DNA from: Przewalskia tangutica | Lineage: Eukaryota; Streptophyta; Magnoliopsida; Solanales; Solanaceae | NCBI GenBank assembly: GCA_029844215.1 | Contig: CM056740.1 | Span: 27,571,873-27,635,872, forward strand | Reading direction: 5' to 3' | DNA: 64,000 nucleotides | Part shown: piece after piece, positions 1-12,600 of the stretch | How the letters are laid out: every line of letters starts with the position of its first letter | How positions within the stretch are numbered: the first letter of the stretch is position 1 | Notes under the pieces: model-generated | What the model was told of the DNA's origin: nothing | The model's database searches: none | Seen by the model: the letters and a program-made list of their open reading frames with translations, nothing else | Program-made: the position numbers and the translations under genes

Positions 1-154
1 ATACCAAATGGGAATCCAATTCCCATTAACGAACCTTTTTCCTTCACAAAACCGAAACTTTTCCGTGGAAAAATCGCTCTTTCTTCCTTTCCAATCTTTC
101 TCGTATTCTCGCACGCACGCCCTCGCATACATACCTCGAACTACGGGTATAACA
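1..154 (-). repeat. 3' LTR terminal fragment of the first gypsy unit
   Basis: This nearly matches 5795-5949, the same end of the other LTR: shared blocks around the CCATTAACGAACC and CGCATACATACC motifs, ending GGTATAACA. It is followed directly by the reverse-complement polypurine tract. Confidence 0.8.
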
Positions 155-195
155 TTCTTCCCCTTAGAAACATTCGTCCCGAATGTTCCTTCTAA
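155..195 (-). other. Polypurine tract region (plus-strand primer site)
   Basis: On the minus strand this reads as a purine-rich run (TAAGGGGAAGAA) directly before the LTR start, the usual second-strand priming site of gypsy elements. The same block, with the conserved ACATTCGTCCCGAATGTTC palindrome-like segment, lies beside LTRs at 9704, 48021, 53645 and 59284, and in reverse at 40318-40358. Confidence 0.75.
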
Positions 196-314
196 GTCTC
201 AAACGAACACGTGCCAGTATAGTCTTCACTACTATACTTACGAAACAATCCTGCCACAGCTGGCCATGGAAACACCTGCGCAAAACTTACATCTAAGTCC
301 ACGAGGAAACACCT

Positions 315-1140
315 CTACATCACCACAAATAATACTACTTTTGTCACTTTGTCGCGAGCCTTGCTCCGACGACCCAACAAATGGTACCGGCCGTCGCGAT
401 CCCCGGTTCGCCGTACACTCGGATTCTTATCACATTTCTGATACTGCTTTAGTATCCAAAACTCGGGGTTACTATCTCTAACGTGGTCATCATTAATTGG
501 GAACATTCTGGATGGATCTTCGATACTTTCCCGAACATAACAATACGAAAGACCGGACGTCCTTCCTCCTAAGTCGGACGGCAAATGCTAACATATAGGC
601 AATCTGGCCTATTCTTCACATGAACTCACAAAGGCCCAAAGTAACTCGGGCTAAGTTCCTTCTGTTTCCAAAACTCGTCACACCCCGTCCGGGGTGGTAC
701 TTTCAAGAAGACCGACCGTCAACCTGAACTCTAAGCGTCGTCGCCGATTATCCGCACGATTCCTCTGAGCTGTCAGAACTTCTTCTAGACAAGCTTCACA
801 CTATCCACAGTCTGCTGGAACAAGCCTGAACCAACTATCTGAACCCTGCCAACATCGAACCAATCGACCGGCAACTTGCATTTCTCGCTTCTACAAGGCG
901 TCACAAGGCGACATCCGAACACTAAAATGGTAGCTTAAACACTTCAACCGAGACAACGATCCTCACAAATACCCTCAAATCAAAACACCGCCCGAGGCGA
1001 ATGCGATTCTGAGACTCACCTGAGTTCCTAACTCTGCCTGGTATAACTTCCAGAAAACGAAAACAGCCGTAACCAGGACTTCACTGTCTGTCATAAGGTG
1101 GAGGTAGGCACCCCGTGCAACCTCACAACCTTTTTAGATA
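315..1140 (-). pseudogene. Remnant of gypsy pol: integrase C-terminus and possible chromodomain
   Basis: Plus-strand bases 600-1140 align by eye, block by block, with 10150-10620 of the complete chromovirus, which encodes the end of the integrase core and the GPY segment. The order is conserved but there are many small indels. A weak chromodomain-like stretch may lie at 315-584. There is no usable reading frame. The bases from about 1180 to 1340 instead resemble the pol-less internal region of the tandem array near 48260-48420, so this unit has a mosaic or deleted interior. Confidence 0.6.
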
Positions 1141-1339
1141 ACAACAACACTGCCGAGTGACCGGTCCCGATCAAGAACACGATGGCTGCCCCATCGGCCC
1201 AACCACCGGTCGAACGCATCCACGAACTCAGACATTGTTAACTAAACTTGGGCCTAACACCCTCATGAACCTACCACAAGGCGGACCACCACAAACTGAC
1301 CCCACCACCAAAAAGGCCGCGGGTTGACCCGCATCAGGG

Positions 1340-2323
1340 CCTCAACCCGACCCGGCATTGCGCACAACACTAGCTAACCGAATTAATAATTTCACAAATC
1401 ATATTACGAAAACCTAGCGGTCTTCCTAGCTCGACTACCTTCTTTCAAATCACGCTACTCAGGGACTTATCCCACGAACATAGCTCACGTGCACTATGCA
1501 CTCCTATAAGGGTCAAACATAACACTACACCTTTCTCGAGATGGCCTTACCTCTAAGGTCTTTGCGTATAAAGCTCTAAGGCTCACACTTTCTCTATCCC
1601 CAAAATCTTACTCGGATAACCCACCATGATTCTAATCACAACTAACACACCGCTATCGTAACATAGCACTTAAGGTATACTCACCTTGAAAGTTACCAAA
1701 GGACCTTCACGCTCGCCCTCTTCATTGTCCTTCGTTAACCCGCCGATCTCACGCTTTCTCGGCTGCATAAGCCCGCATACGTGCCATGCTCGCTTCAATC
1801 AAGAATTACTCTTGCACAACCTCTTTAGATAGTCCTCCGCATCGCGGTACATCGGTATACTCTGGTAGCCAAATTTATAGCTAGTAATGTGGTTGTCCTT
1901 GGCAATCTATATTCTGTTCCGGTCGTGGAACCGGGCGTTCAAATATCATGGCCGCAGAGGAACCGCCGCCGCTAAACTCACTGGGCTAGTGACGCCGCAA
2001 ACTCCCCGAATGAAGCACTACCCTAGGTAATGATTGGGCCTGTGCCTCGCCACCCTCTGAACTCTACTGCAGCCTCCTCGGCCGCTTTGCCCTCCCGGCT
2101 CGGGTTGCCCTACGCGAGGCATAACGATAAGTGGAAAGGATTTCGTCGAGGGTTCAACTTACAACACACTCTAAGGCACGATCTCGAGTGAGAAGAATAG
2201 AAACCAATCCTAAATATCCTATAGCCTCTCGATTATTGATGGTGCACAACACACCGATAATCAAGACTTTCATCGATACGGTTCTGAGACACTTTCCGAG
2301 GATTAATCGCTCGATACCACTTT
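1340..2323 (-). pseudogene. Decayed gag region and leader of the first gypsy unit
   Basis: A gag-type start (MPR.GQ, Gly/Arg-rich) is readable on the minus strand from about 2122. The next 180 bases toward the LTR match the leader next to the primer binding site of the other gypsy copies. No capsid or zinc-knuckle motif can be read. The primer binding site at about 2309-2319 is recognisable but altered (GCTCGATACCA instead of GCTCTGATACCA). Confidence 0.5.
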
Positions 2324-5300
2324 TGTCACGACCAAATCGCCCGTGGATCGTGCCTTACCCCGCACCCTAGTGACACAACATCGAGTAATCACGAACATAA
2401 AACAACAACATGAGATAACGTAAATATAAAACAATAATCATGAAAACTTGCCTTTCGGCATATATATAACCATCAACTCTTTTACAAATGAACGGCTTAA
2501 TCCTTTTTACCAACCCCGCCCACAACGATTACATGCACCTCTAAGAATGATACGACCACAATGGCGGACAGTGGCCCCGCCAAACCCCGAATGTAAACAC
2601 TTACTACGACAGGACTATACCATCGATAAGCCTCCGAGAAACGGAGCTTCCCAAACGCCGAATCATGACCGAGAGCTAGGATCAACGATCGATGTACCTC
2701 AACTGCAGATGAACGCGGCTCGGGCGAGGTCGATAACATGTACCAAGTATGTGAAATCAGAAGTAACATCAGAATCGAAATCATAGTAGTCTATATAAGC
2801 GGGAGACATGTATGATAACCAAACTACGCTCACAACAACTAAGCAAATATGTCAAGTCGTGACTCACGCCTCAAAGTCATCACAATAAGACCGTGACGGT
2901 AAATGCGAAGGCATAGCCGACTACTAAGACCCCAGCACCACAAATGCCACAAATCAGATCACGAGGTCTCTGCATCGCACCACAGATCGGCCGCCATCGC
3001 CCGCAGATCATGCGCGTCTATTCTCGAACTCTCGCAGCCCGCATAGGTCACACATGCACCCGCATAAGGTATTCTCGAATCACGGTCCTAGACCACCCGA
3101 GGTATACCCCGCATCGGCGACCTTAACCTCGGTATCCGCCCCGACTTCCGCACCGCATAGCCCTCAAGGACCGCGATAGTCCCCAGAGACCGCGATAGGA
3201 ATCCCCGCGTCGTGCTAAACACCCGAATGATCGGTCAATCTGGAGCATACCGCGGCTCCGATAGTCTCAAGGACCGTGATAGCCGATAGACCGCATCAAG
3301 GGTGGCAAGCCCTGTGATACACAAATCGGGGTAGGTGATATAATAACGACAATGGACTTACCTTTTAACAATGTAAGCACAGCAAGAATGACCCCTTACA
3401 TAACAATCACAAGATACTAACACAAGTAGCATCCTAACATGTTTACTTATCAAATCAACAAGAAAGTATTACAAGGCTATCACAAACCAATACAATCAAG
3501 TTGTTCACACAAGGTACTTTCTACTAACAAGTTCGAGTATCTAACCCCAACGCATTTCATACATTAAATCTTCAAAAGATCCGCTCCTATCACATAAGTC
3601 ACACAATACCCGTAGTATAAAATAGAGTGATCGCTTTTTAAGTAAACCAAAACACTTACCTTTGTAAAATCAAGTAACAACATTATTTTCCAAACGCTCG
3701 AGTTTGCCTAATTTCAAATGTTCCAGTTTCTTATTTTAAAAGGTTTCAGAGTTCATAGTCTTATTCATTCAAGAATATAATCCTTTTATTAACCAATTGA
3801 GAAACATAAGCCTTACATGTAAGTAGGTTATTCTTATTTATAACGATCTTATTACAGCAGCCATGATCTAGGAAATATCATTTTGTCTTATCTTAGCTTC
3901 TATGCAGATGGAAGTTTCTACTGGTTTTAATCATACTTAATTATTCAAAACACTTCCTTTTGTTAACGCCGCGTTGGTTTGTCGATACACATCCTGATTT
4001 CCAAAATCAGTAAAAAACATTCTTAAGCCGTTATACCTAACTTCCCATAAAGCTAGTATAACTCTTAAGTTTTCAAAAATACATTACTACACATATTCTT
4101 TCAAAATGATTTATAAACCTTTTGAAATACTTCAAGTTCTTCATTAACACATAACAAGTCGCTTATAATCAAATCGCCACCTTCAAAACCACAACCCATT
4201 TTTCTTACCTACATAAAGTCGTTATAACCAACTTCCCATAAAGCCGTTATAACACTTTATGTTTTACAACAATCAAACACATGTACGTCTACCGTACTAC
4301 ATAGTTCACACATATCATGCTAGGAGAGATAGGAAGAGGTTCACATACCTCGCGACGAGTATCGACTAATAGCAAAACGCTCCAACAGTCGGCTACTCCT
4401 TAAGCCAAGTGGATCATTCCACACGTAGCATCCCAACCTATAAGGCCACAAGGCGCTTTATTAACGTCGTAGAACATTCTACGTAAAATTGAAGACCTCC
4501 CCGCAACAACAGAAATCTCCTCCTCTATCGCAGGCCGCTACCAAGCCAACCGGGGGTTATACATCTAACCCTAACGGGTACAATTCTACTCCACGGTACT
4601 ACTACACAAGTCTACTGTAATACAGTCCTAAGTAATTACAGTTCAGTTCAGTTCCTTATTCTTCAGGCTTAAGTCAAAAGACATTGCCAACAACTACGTT
4701 CAGTTCTATATATATAGTATACTTCAACTATATATTCTAACAACATGTAATATCCAAATACAATAGGGGGACAAGATAAATACCTCGATAAGCCCATAAT
4801 TATCAAAGTATAAAGTCGATCCCGGCAATCGTTTAGCTCCAACTCCGAGCGCCCAACCCGCTCTAAACCACCCTTAGAAGTTCTAACCAACTTCTACACA
4901 ATACTCCAACTGACTATGGAGATTTTCCTGTGGTTTCGGTTTGGTGACTGACGGTAAGTATAATAGTATTTCGGCTTTTCAGAAAGGTATAACCTTAGAA
5001 TACAACAAGGTATAAGGCTAAGGTAATTGGGCATTATAACAATACTTTTGAGAGTATTTCTACACCACAACAAGGGTATTATACGAAAACAACCTAGGCA
5101 GTGGGTACCCTACGCTAGCAACACTAGGAGTGGGGCGCTACTCGCTAGCACCCCTAGAGGGGGTGCTCGCCACAAGGGGAAGGCCCTGGCCGAACTCAAC
5201 ACAAGGAGGGAGAGGATTTTACACTTAGAAACATTTAGGAATGGATGAAGAAGTTCATCAACCTTAGAGGGTATTTATAAGACAAGCCAAGGCCAACCAA

Positions 5301-5949
5301 TGGCCAAGATCTAGCCAAGTGCCTAGCAAGTGTAGGGCCAAGATTCACCCATGTGTCCTAGCCAACTTGCACACAAAATATCTACCAAAAATATCTCCCA
5401 CTTGCCTCCCCAATTCGGCCCAAACCGCCCACTATGCCCACCAACGGAGGGTGCAGTGCCGCCTCTCGTTGGTCCAAAATGTTCGCCTCTCGGAAAAACC
5501 CGCAAAAATACTAAATGACATAGCGGAAATTCCCTACGAAAGTCGTGGAAAACGTTTAGTCGAAAAACGACTCTAACCGTGTTGTGCACAAACATAATTT
5601 CGCCCAAAGGTGCCACATGGGGTGACACGTGTCGCCCCGATTCGCCCAAAATATTTCGTCTTCCAAAATATCCAAAACGCCAAAATCTCAAAATCAAAGC
5701 GGGCCACAAAACCGTAGAATTTCTCCCGTGGGCCCCACGTGACCATTTCCAAAATAAAATTCCATAATTCTCTAATATTCCGAAGTCCAATACCAAACTG
5801 GGAATCCACCCCATTAACGAACCTTTTTCCTTCACAAAAACCGGAAACTTTTCCGTGGAAAAATCGCCTCTTTCTTCCTTTCCAATCTTTCTGTCGTATT
5901 CTCGTACGTACGTCCTCGCATACATACCCTGGAACTACGGGGTATAACA
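2324..5949 (-). repeat. 5' LTR of the first gypsy unit
   Basis: A 3626-bp LTR from TGTCACGACC (next to the primer binding site) to GGTATAACA. A minus-strand TATA box (TATAAATA) lies at 5272-5279, in the same relative place as in other copies. The TATA-distal half is AT-rich and holds short imperfect repeats of the CCCATAAAGC.GTTATAAC type. No host gene is visible. Confidence 0.85.
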
Positions 5950-6075
5950 GAAAGCAACGTGAAGACCAAGTCAATGTAGTTGAGGATTTTATGGAGGTTG
6001 AATCGGTCCAAGTTGCTGCCTATTTTCTCTCAACTCCCGCAACCAACCAGTGAGAATTTCAAGGAAGTTTCACAC

Positions 6076-6083
6076 TATAAATA
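6076..6083 (+). promoter_or_regulatory. TATA box, first copy (copia LTR fragment)
   Basis: TATAAATA in the position equivalent to the box at 25043 in the full copia LTR. Confidence 0.5.
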
Positions 6084-6263
6084 GAGGAGGAGCTTCATTG
6101 TATCGGTATCCAAATTACAAAGAAAAAAATCACCAAGAGAGCTCTCAGAAATTCACTCCAGAAATTGGATCAAACATCAATGCCTAAAGTAGTATAACAA
6201 CATCTGCCTATTTTCTCTCAACTCCCGCAACCAACCAGTGAGAATTCCAATGTAGTTTTACAC

Positions 6264-6271
6264 TATAAATA
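6264..6271 (+). promoter_or_regulatory. TATA box, second copy (duplicated)
   Basis: TATAAATA exactly 188 bp after the first copy, inside the tandem duplication. Confidence 0.5.
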
Positions 6272-6827
6272 GAGGATGAGCTTCATTGTATCGGTATCCA
6301 AATTACAAAGAAAAGAATCACCAAGAGAGCTCTCGGAAATTCACTCCAGAAATTGGATCAAACACCACTGCCTAAAGTAGTATAACAACATCTAGTCCCA
6401 CATTACTATTGTTGCCCAGATTCTAGATTAAGCTTACTGTTAAAGCAATTGTAATGAAGATGTTGTATTTTTCTTTATAGATGTTTTGTCTTTAGGCTGA
6501 AGTCATTTGCGACTTCTTTTTTTGTAATTTTTTTTATTTTATTTCTACAAATTGTAAAATAAAATCAATTGTAATTGTATATAACTTATACATTACTTCG
6601 GTCACTGACCATCAAGGGCTATATTAATATATACCCTTGAAAATATAAACCTTGTGTCTTTTACTTTTTTCGCTGCATTTACTCTTTAAGGTTTATTACT
6701 ATTTTATCGAGTGTTGCCTCAAGTGTTGACTCAACACTGAAGGCAACATAAAGAAACTGTTTAACTTTTCAGCTTTAGAATCTTTATTTTTCTTACTTAT
6801 TTGCTTATCCGTAGCCTCGGACCTAAC

Positions 6828-6924
6828 ACACACACACACACATATACATATACATACATATACATATATATACACACACACACATATATATATACACACA
6901 TATATGTATATACACACACATATA

Positions 6925-6962
<38 letters not shown>
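6828..6962. repeat. CA/TA microsatellite, left half
   Basis: Mixed (CA)n and (TA)n tracts ending in a pure TA run. The next gypsy element begins inside it, and the tract resumes at 17419 after the element. The dipeptide-repeat reading frames here are not genes. Confidence 0.95.
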
Positions 6963-6966
<4 letters not shown>

Positions 6967-9703
6967 ACGACCCGATCCCGGGCCCGTGACTGGTGCCTTA
7001 CCCCGGGCACTCAAGTAGATATACATCAGAGTAACCAGCGGAAATAAAATCATGACATGAAACAGTATAAAATGAAAGACGTTTATCCAAGAAAAGTTGT
7101 CTTTCGCATGTATATATATACCCAAAGTGAACAGGTACATCCCGACCTTTACAACAGGACTACAGACCTCTAAGGAAGTAAACAACTATGGCGGGACAGG
7201 GCCCCGCCATACCCTGAATGTACAAAATATCTACAACATCAGGGAGAGTCGTACCAAAAGTCGAGCCTCCGGAGGAATGGAGCTCCTGACACCAGAGTAA
7301 AGATCCTAAGAATGAGGATCTACCACCGCTTCCTTACCGCGTGAACGCAGCCCGGGCGAGGTCGATAACAGTACTAAGTATGTGAAATCAGAAAGATCGA
7401 ATGAAATTATAACATTTTAAAACAAGTTCACATATGTACGAAACAACCCAACTTAATCGCACATAATGCCACAAAGATAAACAAGAGCAAAATACATGTA
7501 ACATAATCCGGTCTTTTCTAGGCCGCTAATGATCGGGCAAGGCCAATCGCCCATAGTATCATTATGCGAGCCTAATCTCGACTATCAGAGTCCGCATAGT
7601 CCTCGGACCGCATTTAGGTACTCAGACGGGAGTAGCTAACCCGCGGATCAACTCGACTCCTGCGGTCCGCATAGTCACCGACCGCATGAGGTATTCTCGT
7701 GACGGCGAATACACCCGAGTGATCATCCCGAACTCCCGTAGCTCGCGTATGTCACATAGACCGCGTGAGGTATTCTCGCGACGGTAGCTAACCCGCGGCT
7801 CATAACAAGTCAGGGGGGGTAAGTGATATAATACCAGCACAACGGACTTATCGTTAAACAACGTAAGCTCAACAAGAGTAACCCCCTTATACAACATCAC
7901 AAGACACTAACACACGTAGCATCATAACATGTTTACTTATCAAACCAACTACTACACCTTTAGAAATTAATACAAGGCTTTTATAAACAATAAGTAAACC
8001 GTCCCTTTTATCCTTCTTAAGTCGTTATACCTTACTCCCCATAAAGCTAGTATAACACTTAAGCCTTTTAAAAACCAATTATTACTTTTCTTCCCAATAA
8101 CTCTTTTTGAAATATTTCAAGGTTCTTACTCTTTTAAAACTCAAGTCAAAAGACATCAAAGTAAAACCAAATTTAGTCAACACACGTCGCTCACCGTACT
8201 ATATATATATTACAAATATCATGCTTAAGAGGATAGGAAGAATCACATACCTCCTCGGCTAAATCCACTTGCCAAGTCGGATATGTCGCACGTAGAGGGT
8301 CAACCTATAATAGTCAAAATACGCCGATTAACTTCTAGTTTATCGTAGAACTCTTCCAAGTAAGATTTCCTATTCTACGGAAATTTGGGCAGCATTTCCC
8401 CCGTTTTTACTCATTTTCTCATCTTTCTCCAAGGCCCGAATAACCGTAATATATATATGTCATATATAAGGCGTAATAATTAAACAACATAAAGAAGGGA
8501 TCACACGCCTAAACTAACGCGATTTAACAATCTTCCCTTAACAATACAATACAATAATTAAAAAGGATCACACGCCAAAGTAACGCGATTTAAAAATCTT
8601 CCCTTAATGAAATGTAAATACGATCCTTAAGTCAGTCCTCGCCAACTTTGTCCATTTTACTTATCCAATTACTTCATTAGTCAACCAACTTATAAACCAT
8701 TCTTAATATAAGTTATAGTTACTTTGTTAATTACTTCTTCACAAGTAAGATACGTTTGATACGTTGGATACGTTTTTACCATTTTAATGGCTAAAAGCCA
8801 ATCCTTTCTCTTAACAAGTTAACAAGATCCAACTCTTCCAAACTTTACTCCATATATTATATACTCCATAATATACTTATAATATATGTATAATGACCAA
8901 TTCACAAAGAGGTTTAAGATTTACTACCTCAAATAGCCCAAAATTATCCAAGAACTTAATGTCGCTCCAAGCAAGTCTTAGCTCCAAATCTTTATGTTAC
9001 AACCACCACAAATCACCCTAAGAAGCTCCTAACCATCATCTCTTCAAGAACCAACTCAAACAAGTGAAGAACACTTAGGTTTTTGTTCATGGAGCTCTCG
9101 GCCAAGGTGACTTTTTAGAGGCTAGGGGGTGAAATCTTTTCTAGCTTTTGGTTAATAGTCTTTCTAATACACTAGGGAAGAACACTTAAGAGTTTAGGAA
9201 TTATTGGACAATGTTAGGTTAGAGAGGGAGGTGTTCGACGAGAGCTAGGAGAGAGGGAGGGAGATGAAAATATTTCTCAAGTCTTGAAATATCTAAGTGT
9301 GGAAGATTTCATCAACAAAGGGTGCATATATAGGACAACCAAGGGCTAGGATGAAGGCAAATGTGTGGTTGAGATTGGGGACAAGTGTGTGGGGGTCCCA
9401 CAAGCCACTTGTCTACACAAAATATCTTGCAAGACTTGGCCACTTGTCTTGGCCACTTGTCACATGCAATTCGGCCAACCTAGCCCACCTAGGGGTGACA
9501 CGTGTCGCCCTCCTATTGGTCCAAAATATTTCATCTCTCGGAAAAATCCGTAATTGGTTAAAATATTAAAAACGTAGAATTTCCTTCACAAGGTTCGGAA
9601 TATTTTCCGTTGAAAGTTCACAAGTTCATTCTTAACCTAATTAGGGCTTATACGTTTGTACGTACGTCCTCACATACATACTCTGGAACTACGTGGTATA
9701 ACA
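6963..9703 (-). repeat. 3' LTR of the chromovirus
   Basis: A 2741-bp LTR with TG..CA ends, matching 14685-17418 along its whole length. It begins TGTCACGACCCGATCCCGGG and ends GTGGTATAACA. Confidence 0.93.
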
Positions 9704-9740
9704 TTCTCCCCCCCTTAGAAACATTCGTCCCGAATGTTCC
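9704..9740 (-). other. Polypurine tract of the chromovirus
   Basis: On the minus strand TTCTAAGGGGGGGAGAA directly precedes the 3' LTR start. The neighbouring ACATTCGTCCCGAATGTTC block is conserved in the other gypsy copies of the window. Confidence 0.85.
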
Positions 9741-9816
9741 TTCTCAAGGTAGTTAACAATATGGTTCCTCATAACTAAACAATTTACAAAAGCCACACAT
9801 AGCCACAATACAATTC

Positions 9817-10071
9817 TTAAGCATAAAGGATAATTAAAATCAGCAAGTAGGGAAGTGAGTTACCTGGAGGTGCTGGGAATAAGTGAGGATACCTCCGCCT
9901 ACGCCCTCCTCTCGCTTCCCACGCCATCTCCTCTCTCTCGTTCCGCCATAAGACCTTGACGGAAGCCACATCCTTGGTCCGCAGACGCCTAACCTGACGA
10001 TCGAGTATCGCTATGGGACTCTCCTCATACGATAACCCTTCCGTCACCTGGACATCCTCAATCGGGTGCAC
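9817..10071 (-). pseudogene. Chromodomain at the end of gypsy pol
   Basis: The 84-aa frame contains VQVTEGLSYEESPIAILDRQ followed by RRLRTKDVASVKVLWRN and a WEA..RRRYPHLF ending. This is the pattern of the integrase-linked chromodomain of Tekay/Del chromoviruses, with the aromatic W in VLWRN and the W of WEA. In this family the domain directs integration toward particular chromatin (established for chromoviruses generally). It overlaps the preceding integrase frame, so one frameshift separates it from the rest of pol. Confidence 0.85.
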
Positions 10072-11078
10072 TCTAGATGGATCTCCGATACATCTCTCAA
10101 AGATAGAAACATGGAAACCGGATGTACTGCCTCCAGATCGGACGGCAGATCCAACTCATAGGCAACCTTGCCTACTCTGCGGACAACCTGATAAGGCCCA
10201 ATGTACCTTGGGCTGAGTTTCCCCTTCTTCCCGAATCTCATCACACCCTTCATGGGTGACACCTTCAGGAAAACCCAATCAGCAACCTCAAACTCCAAAT
10301 GTCGACGACGATGATCTGCATATGACTTATGTCGACTCTGAGCTGTCAATAACCGCTCCTGGATAAGCTTCACCTTATCCACCGCTCTTCAGACAAGTCC
10401 GCCCAACCAATCAACTCGCCATTATCAAACCAGCCTATCGGCGACCTGCACTTCCTCCCATATAAGGCCTCATAAGGCACCATCTGGATACTGGAGTGGT
10501 AGCTGTTATTATACGCAAACTCCACTAGAGGCAAATGATCTTCCCAGCAACCTCGGAAATCAATAACACAGGCTCGCAGCATATCCTCGTTGTCCGATAG
10601 TACGCTCTGCCTCGTCCGTCATGCGAGGATGGAATGCGATCGAGGCTCACTCGCCCCTAATCCCTTCCGAAAGACCTCCGTGTTAGTCAGAACCGGCCTC
10701 TATCTGATATGATAGATATAGGGACCCCATGCAGTCTCACGATCTCTCGGATGTAAAGTCTAGCATAATCCTCCGCCGAAAAAGTCTTCCTAACGGGAAG
10801 AAAGTGGGCGGATTTCGTCAGCCTGTCGACGATAACCCAGATAGAATCATGTTTCCTCGGAGTGCGAGGTAACCCTTAATAAAGTCCATGTTGATCACCT
10901 CCCACTTCCAGGTCGGGATCTCTATCGTCTGCAATAATCCACCAGGCCTCTGATGCTCTACCTTCACCTGCTGACAACACGGGCACTGAGCAACAAACTC
11001 AGCAACGTCCCTCTTTAGGCCATCCCACCAATACACAGATCTGAGGTCGTGGTTCATCTTGGTCGACCCCGAATGGAT
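10044..11078 (-). pseudogene. Gypsy integrase (zinc-binding part, DDE core, GPY module), frame-broken
   Basis: Reading right to left: 10818-11057 has VYWWDGLKRDV..FVAQCPCCQQVK, the CC half of the HHCC finger, then the first catalytic Asp in NMDFIKG. Bases 10690-10830 read VDRLTKSAHFLP and then a SDRG motif with the second Asp. 10370-10582 has LPLVEFAYNNSYHSS and EALYGRKCRSP. 10044-10382 ends with LSPRYIGPYQVVRRVG, the GPY module. All parts are in order, split over at least three frames. The enzyme inserts the cDNA copy into the genome. Confidence 0.88.
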
Positions 11079-11639
11079 TTAGTAACGTGCGTTGTGTGCT
11101 TCCCCTAGAACCTGCTGCCGAAGTCCTGCAATATCTGGAACACACAACCTGCCCTCAAACCTTAGCACCCCATCAGGTGCTACCTCAAAAGGACCCTTCC
11201 CCTCACGAAGAGCCGTATCACGATACCGGGTCAAAATCGGATCCTCAAACTGTTGCCTCTTCACCTCCTCGACGATGGAAGACTCGGCAACCTCTCGAAC
11301 TCGAATCCCACTACTATCAGAATCAATCAATCGGACTCCAAGGCTCGCTAGTTGATGCAACTCGCGGACCATGCCCCTCCTCTCTGGCTGTACATCTGAT
11401 AGACTCCCCATCGACCTACGACTAAGGGCATCTGCCACAACATTGGCCTTCCCCGGGTGGTACAGGATATCAACATCATAATCCTTGAGTAACTCTAACC
11501 ACCGTGTTTGTCGTAAGTTCAGCTCCCTCTGGCTGAAGATATACTGGAGGCTCTTGTGGTCTGTATAAATATCCACATGAACTCCATATAAATAGTGCCT
11601 CCAGATCTTCAAGGCGTGAATCACCGCTGCCAACTCCAA
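11079..11639 (-). pseudogene. Gypsy RNase H and start of integrase
   Basis: The longest open stretch of this pol (186 aa). It has RNase H motifs VDIYTDHKSLQYIF, RQTRWLELLKDYD and YHPGKANVVADALSR, which carry the catalytic Asp residues. A linker follows, then the first His of the integrase finger (GEAHNARY). It joins the RT remnant on its right and integrase on its left. It degrades the RNA strand during reverse transcription. Confidence 0.9.
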
Positions 11640-11852
11640 ATCATGGGTGGGGTAGTTCTTCTCATGCTTCTTGAGTCGCCGAGACGCTGACGCTATAACC
11701 TTACCTCACGTGATCAACACACATCCAAGCCCGATGCCCGACGATCACAATACACCACATAGCCGCTTCAGGCCCTCGAAGAGTAAGAATCAGCGGTCGT
11801 CAATATCTCCTTCCGAATCGAAGCCCTCCTCACAAGCATCCGTCCATCAAAC

Positions 11853-12600
11853 TTAGCCGCCTCGAGTCACCCTAGTCAATGGTGCGTAAATAGAAGCAAA
11901 CTTCTCCACGAACCGCCGATAATAACTCGCAGTGCCCGTAAAGTCGCGCACTGTCGGAGTAGTAGGTTCAGGCCAACTCGATCGCCGATTCGCCGTATTC
12001 CACCAATACCATCGCCCCGGCAATGTGCCCAAGAAATGCCACCAAGTCAACCGTAACTCACACTTCAAACTTGGCGTCATAATCCGGTCTGGAGAACTCT
12101 CAAGACCGCCTCAAATGCTCCGCGTGCTCGCCTCGAGTGAGAATAAACCAAGATGTCATCAATGAATACTATCACAAACGTATCCAAAAATGGCTTGAGC
12201 GATGGTTCATCAAATCCATAAATACCGCGGAGCATTGGTCAAACCGAAAGACATAACCTCGAACTCATAGTGCCCGCACGTCCGTAATGCATCCTAGGGA
12301 CATCCGCCTCCTAACTCGCACTGATGGTAACGGATCGCAGTCTATCTTGGAGAAACATCTCGCACTCTCGCAATCGTCAAACAAGTCGCCAATCCCGGAA
12401 AGGGTATTCGTTCTTAATAGTCACCTTGTTCACCGTCAGAATCAACACACACGCGGCCCCGCCCTTCTTCTTCACGAACAATATCGCCCCTCGAGAAACA
12501 CTAGTTCCGATGAAGCCGCTTCTCCAAAGAAATCTCTCGGCTAGTCCTTCAACTCTCTCAACTCGGCAGTGCCATTCTCAGATGGCGGAATGGAAATAGC
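11853..12600 (-). pseudogene. Gypsy reverse transcriptase, frame-broken
   Basis: The catalytic FIDDILVYS motif is readable on the minus strand at about 12140-12166. The thumb/connection motif FTGTASYYRRFVEKF..APLT lies at 11853-12000, and the N-terminal segment AELRELKD lies at about 12541-12570. The palm and fingers between are present at DNA level but interrupted by many small shifts. Confidence 0.85.

Larger units (their letters stand above)
1..5949 (-). mobile_element. Ty3/gypsy LTR retrotransposon unit, decayed, left part outside window
   Basis: Read on the minus strand, the unit runs 5' LTR (2324-5949), primer binding site, short internal region (155-2323), polypurine tract, 3' LTR (1-154, rest outside). 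The LTR edges show the terminal TG..CA and the plant gypsy start TGTTATACC. The internal part is only 2.2 kb against about 5 kb in the complete relative at 6963-17418, so most of gag-pol is deleted. The right edge abuts copia-LTR sequence, so this unit probably inserted into that LTR. The expected right target duplication is 5950-5954 (GAAAG); the left partner is not visible. Confidence 0.85.
6016..6391 (+). repeat. 188-bp tandem duplication containing the copia LTR promoter
   Basis: Two near-identical 188-bp copies (6016-6203 and 6204-6391) both begin CTGCCTATTTTCTCTC and each contain a TATAAATA box. They differ at only a few bases. Confidence 0.9.
5950..6827 (+). mobile_element. Ty1/copia LTR fragment
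   Basis: This resembles the copia LTR at 24886-25470: the GAAGACCAAGTC block, the TATA region with CACCAAGAGAGCTCTC, the AAGTCATTTGCGACTT block and the CACTGACCATCA..TATATTAATATA block occur in the same order. The first 200 bases of the LTR are missing, cut by the gypsy unit to the left. Near its right end is a long near-palindrome (6714-6748, GTTGCCT..AGGCAAC). It is a diverged family member rather than a recent copy. Confidence 0.7.

Noticed and set aside
6699..7185. Dipeptide-repeat open frames (Tyr/Ile, Thr/His)
   Set aside because: They are translation of the CA/TA microsatellite.
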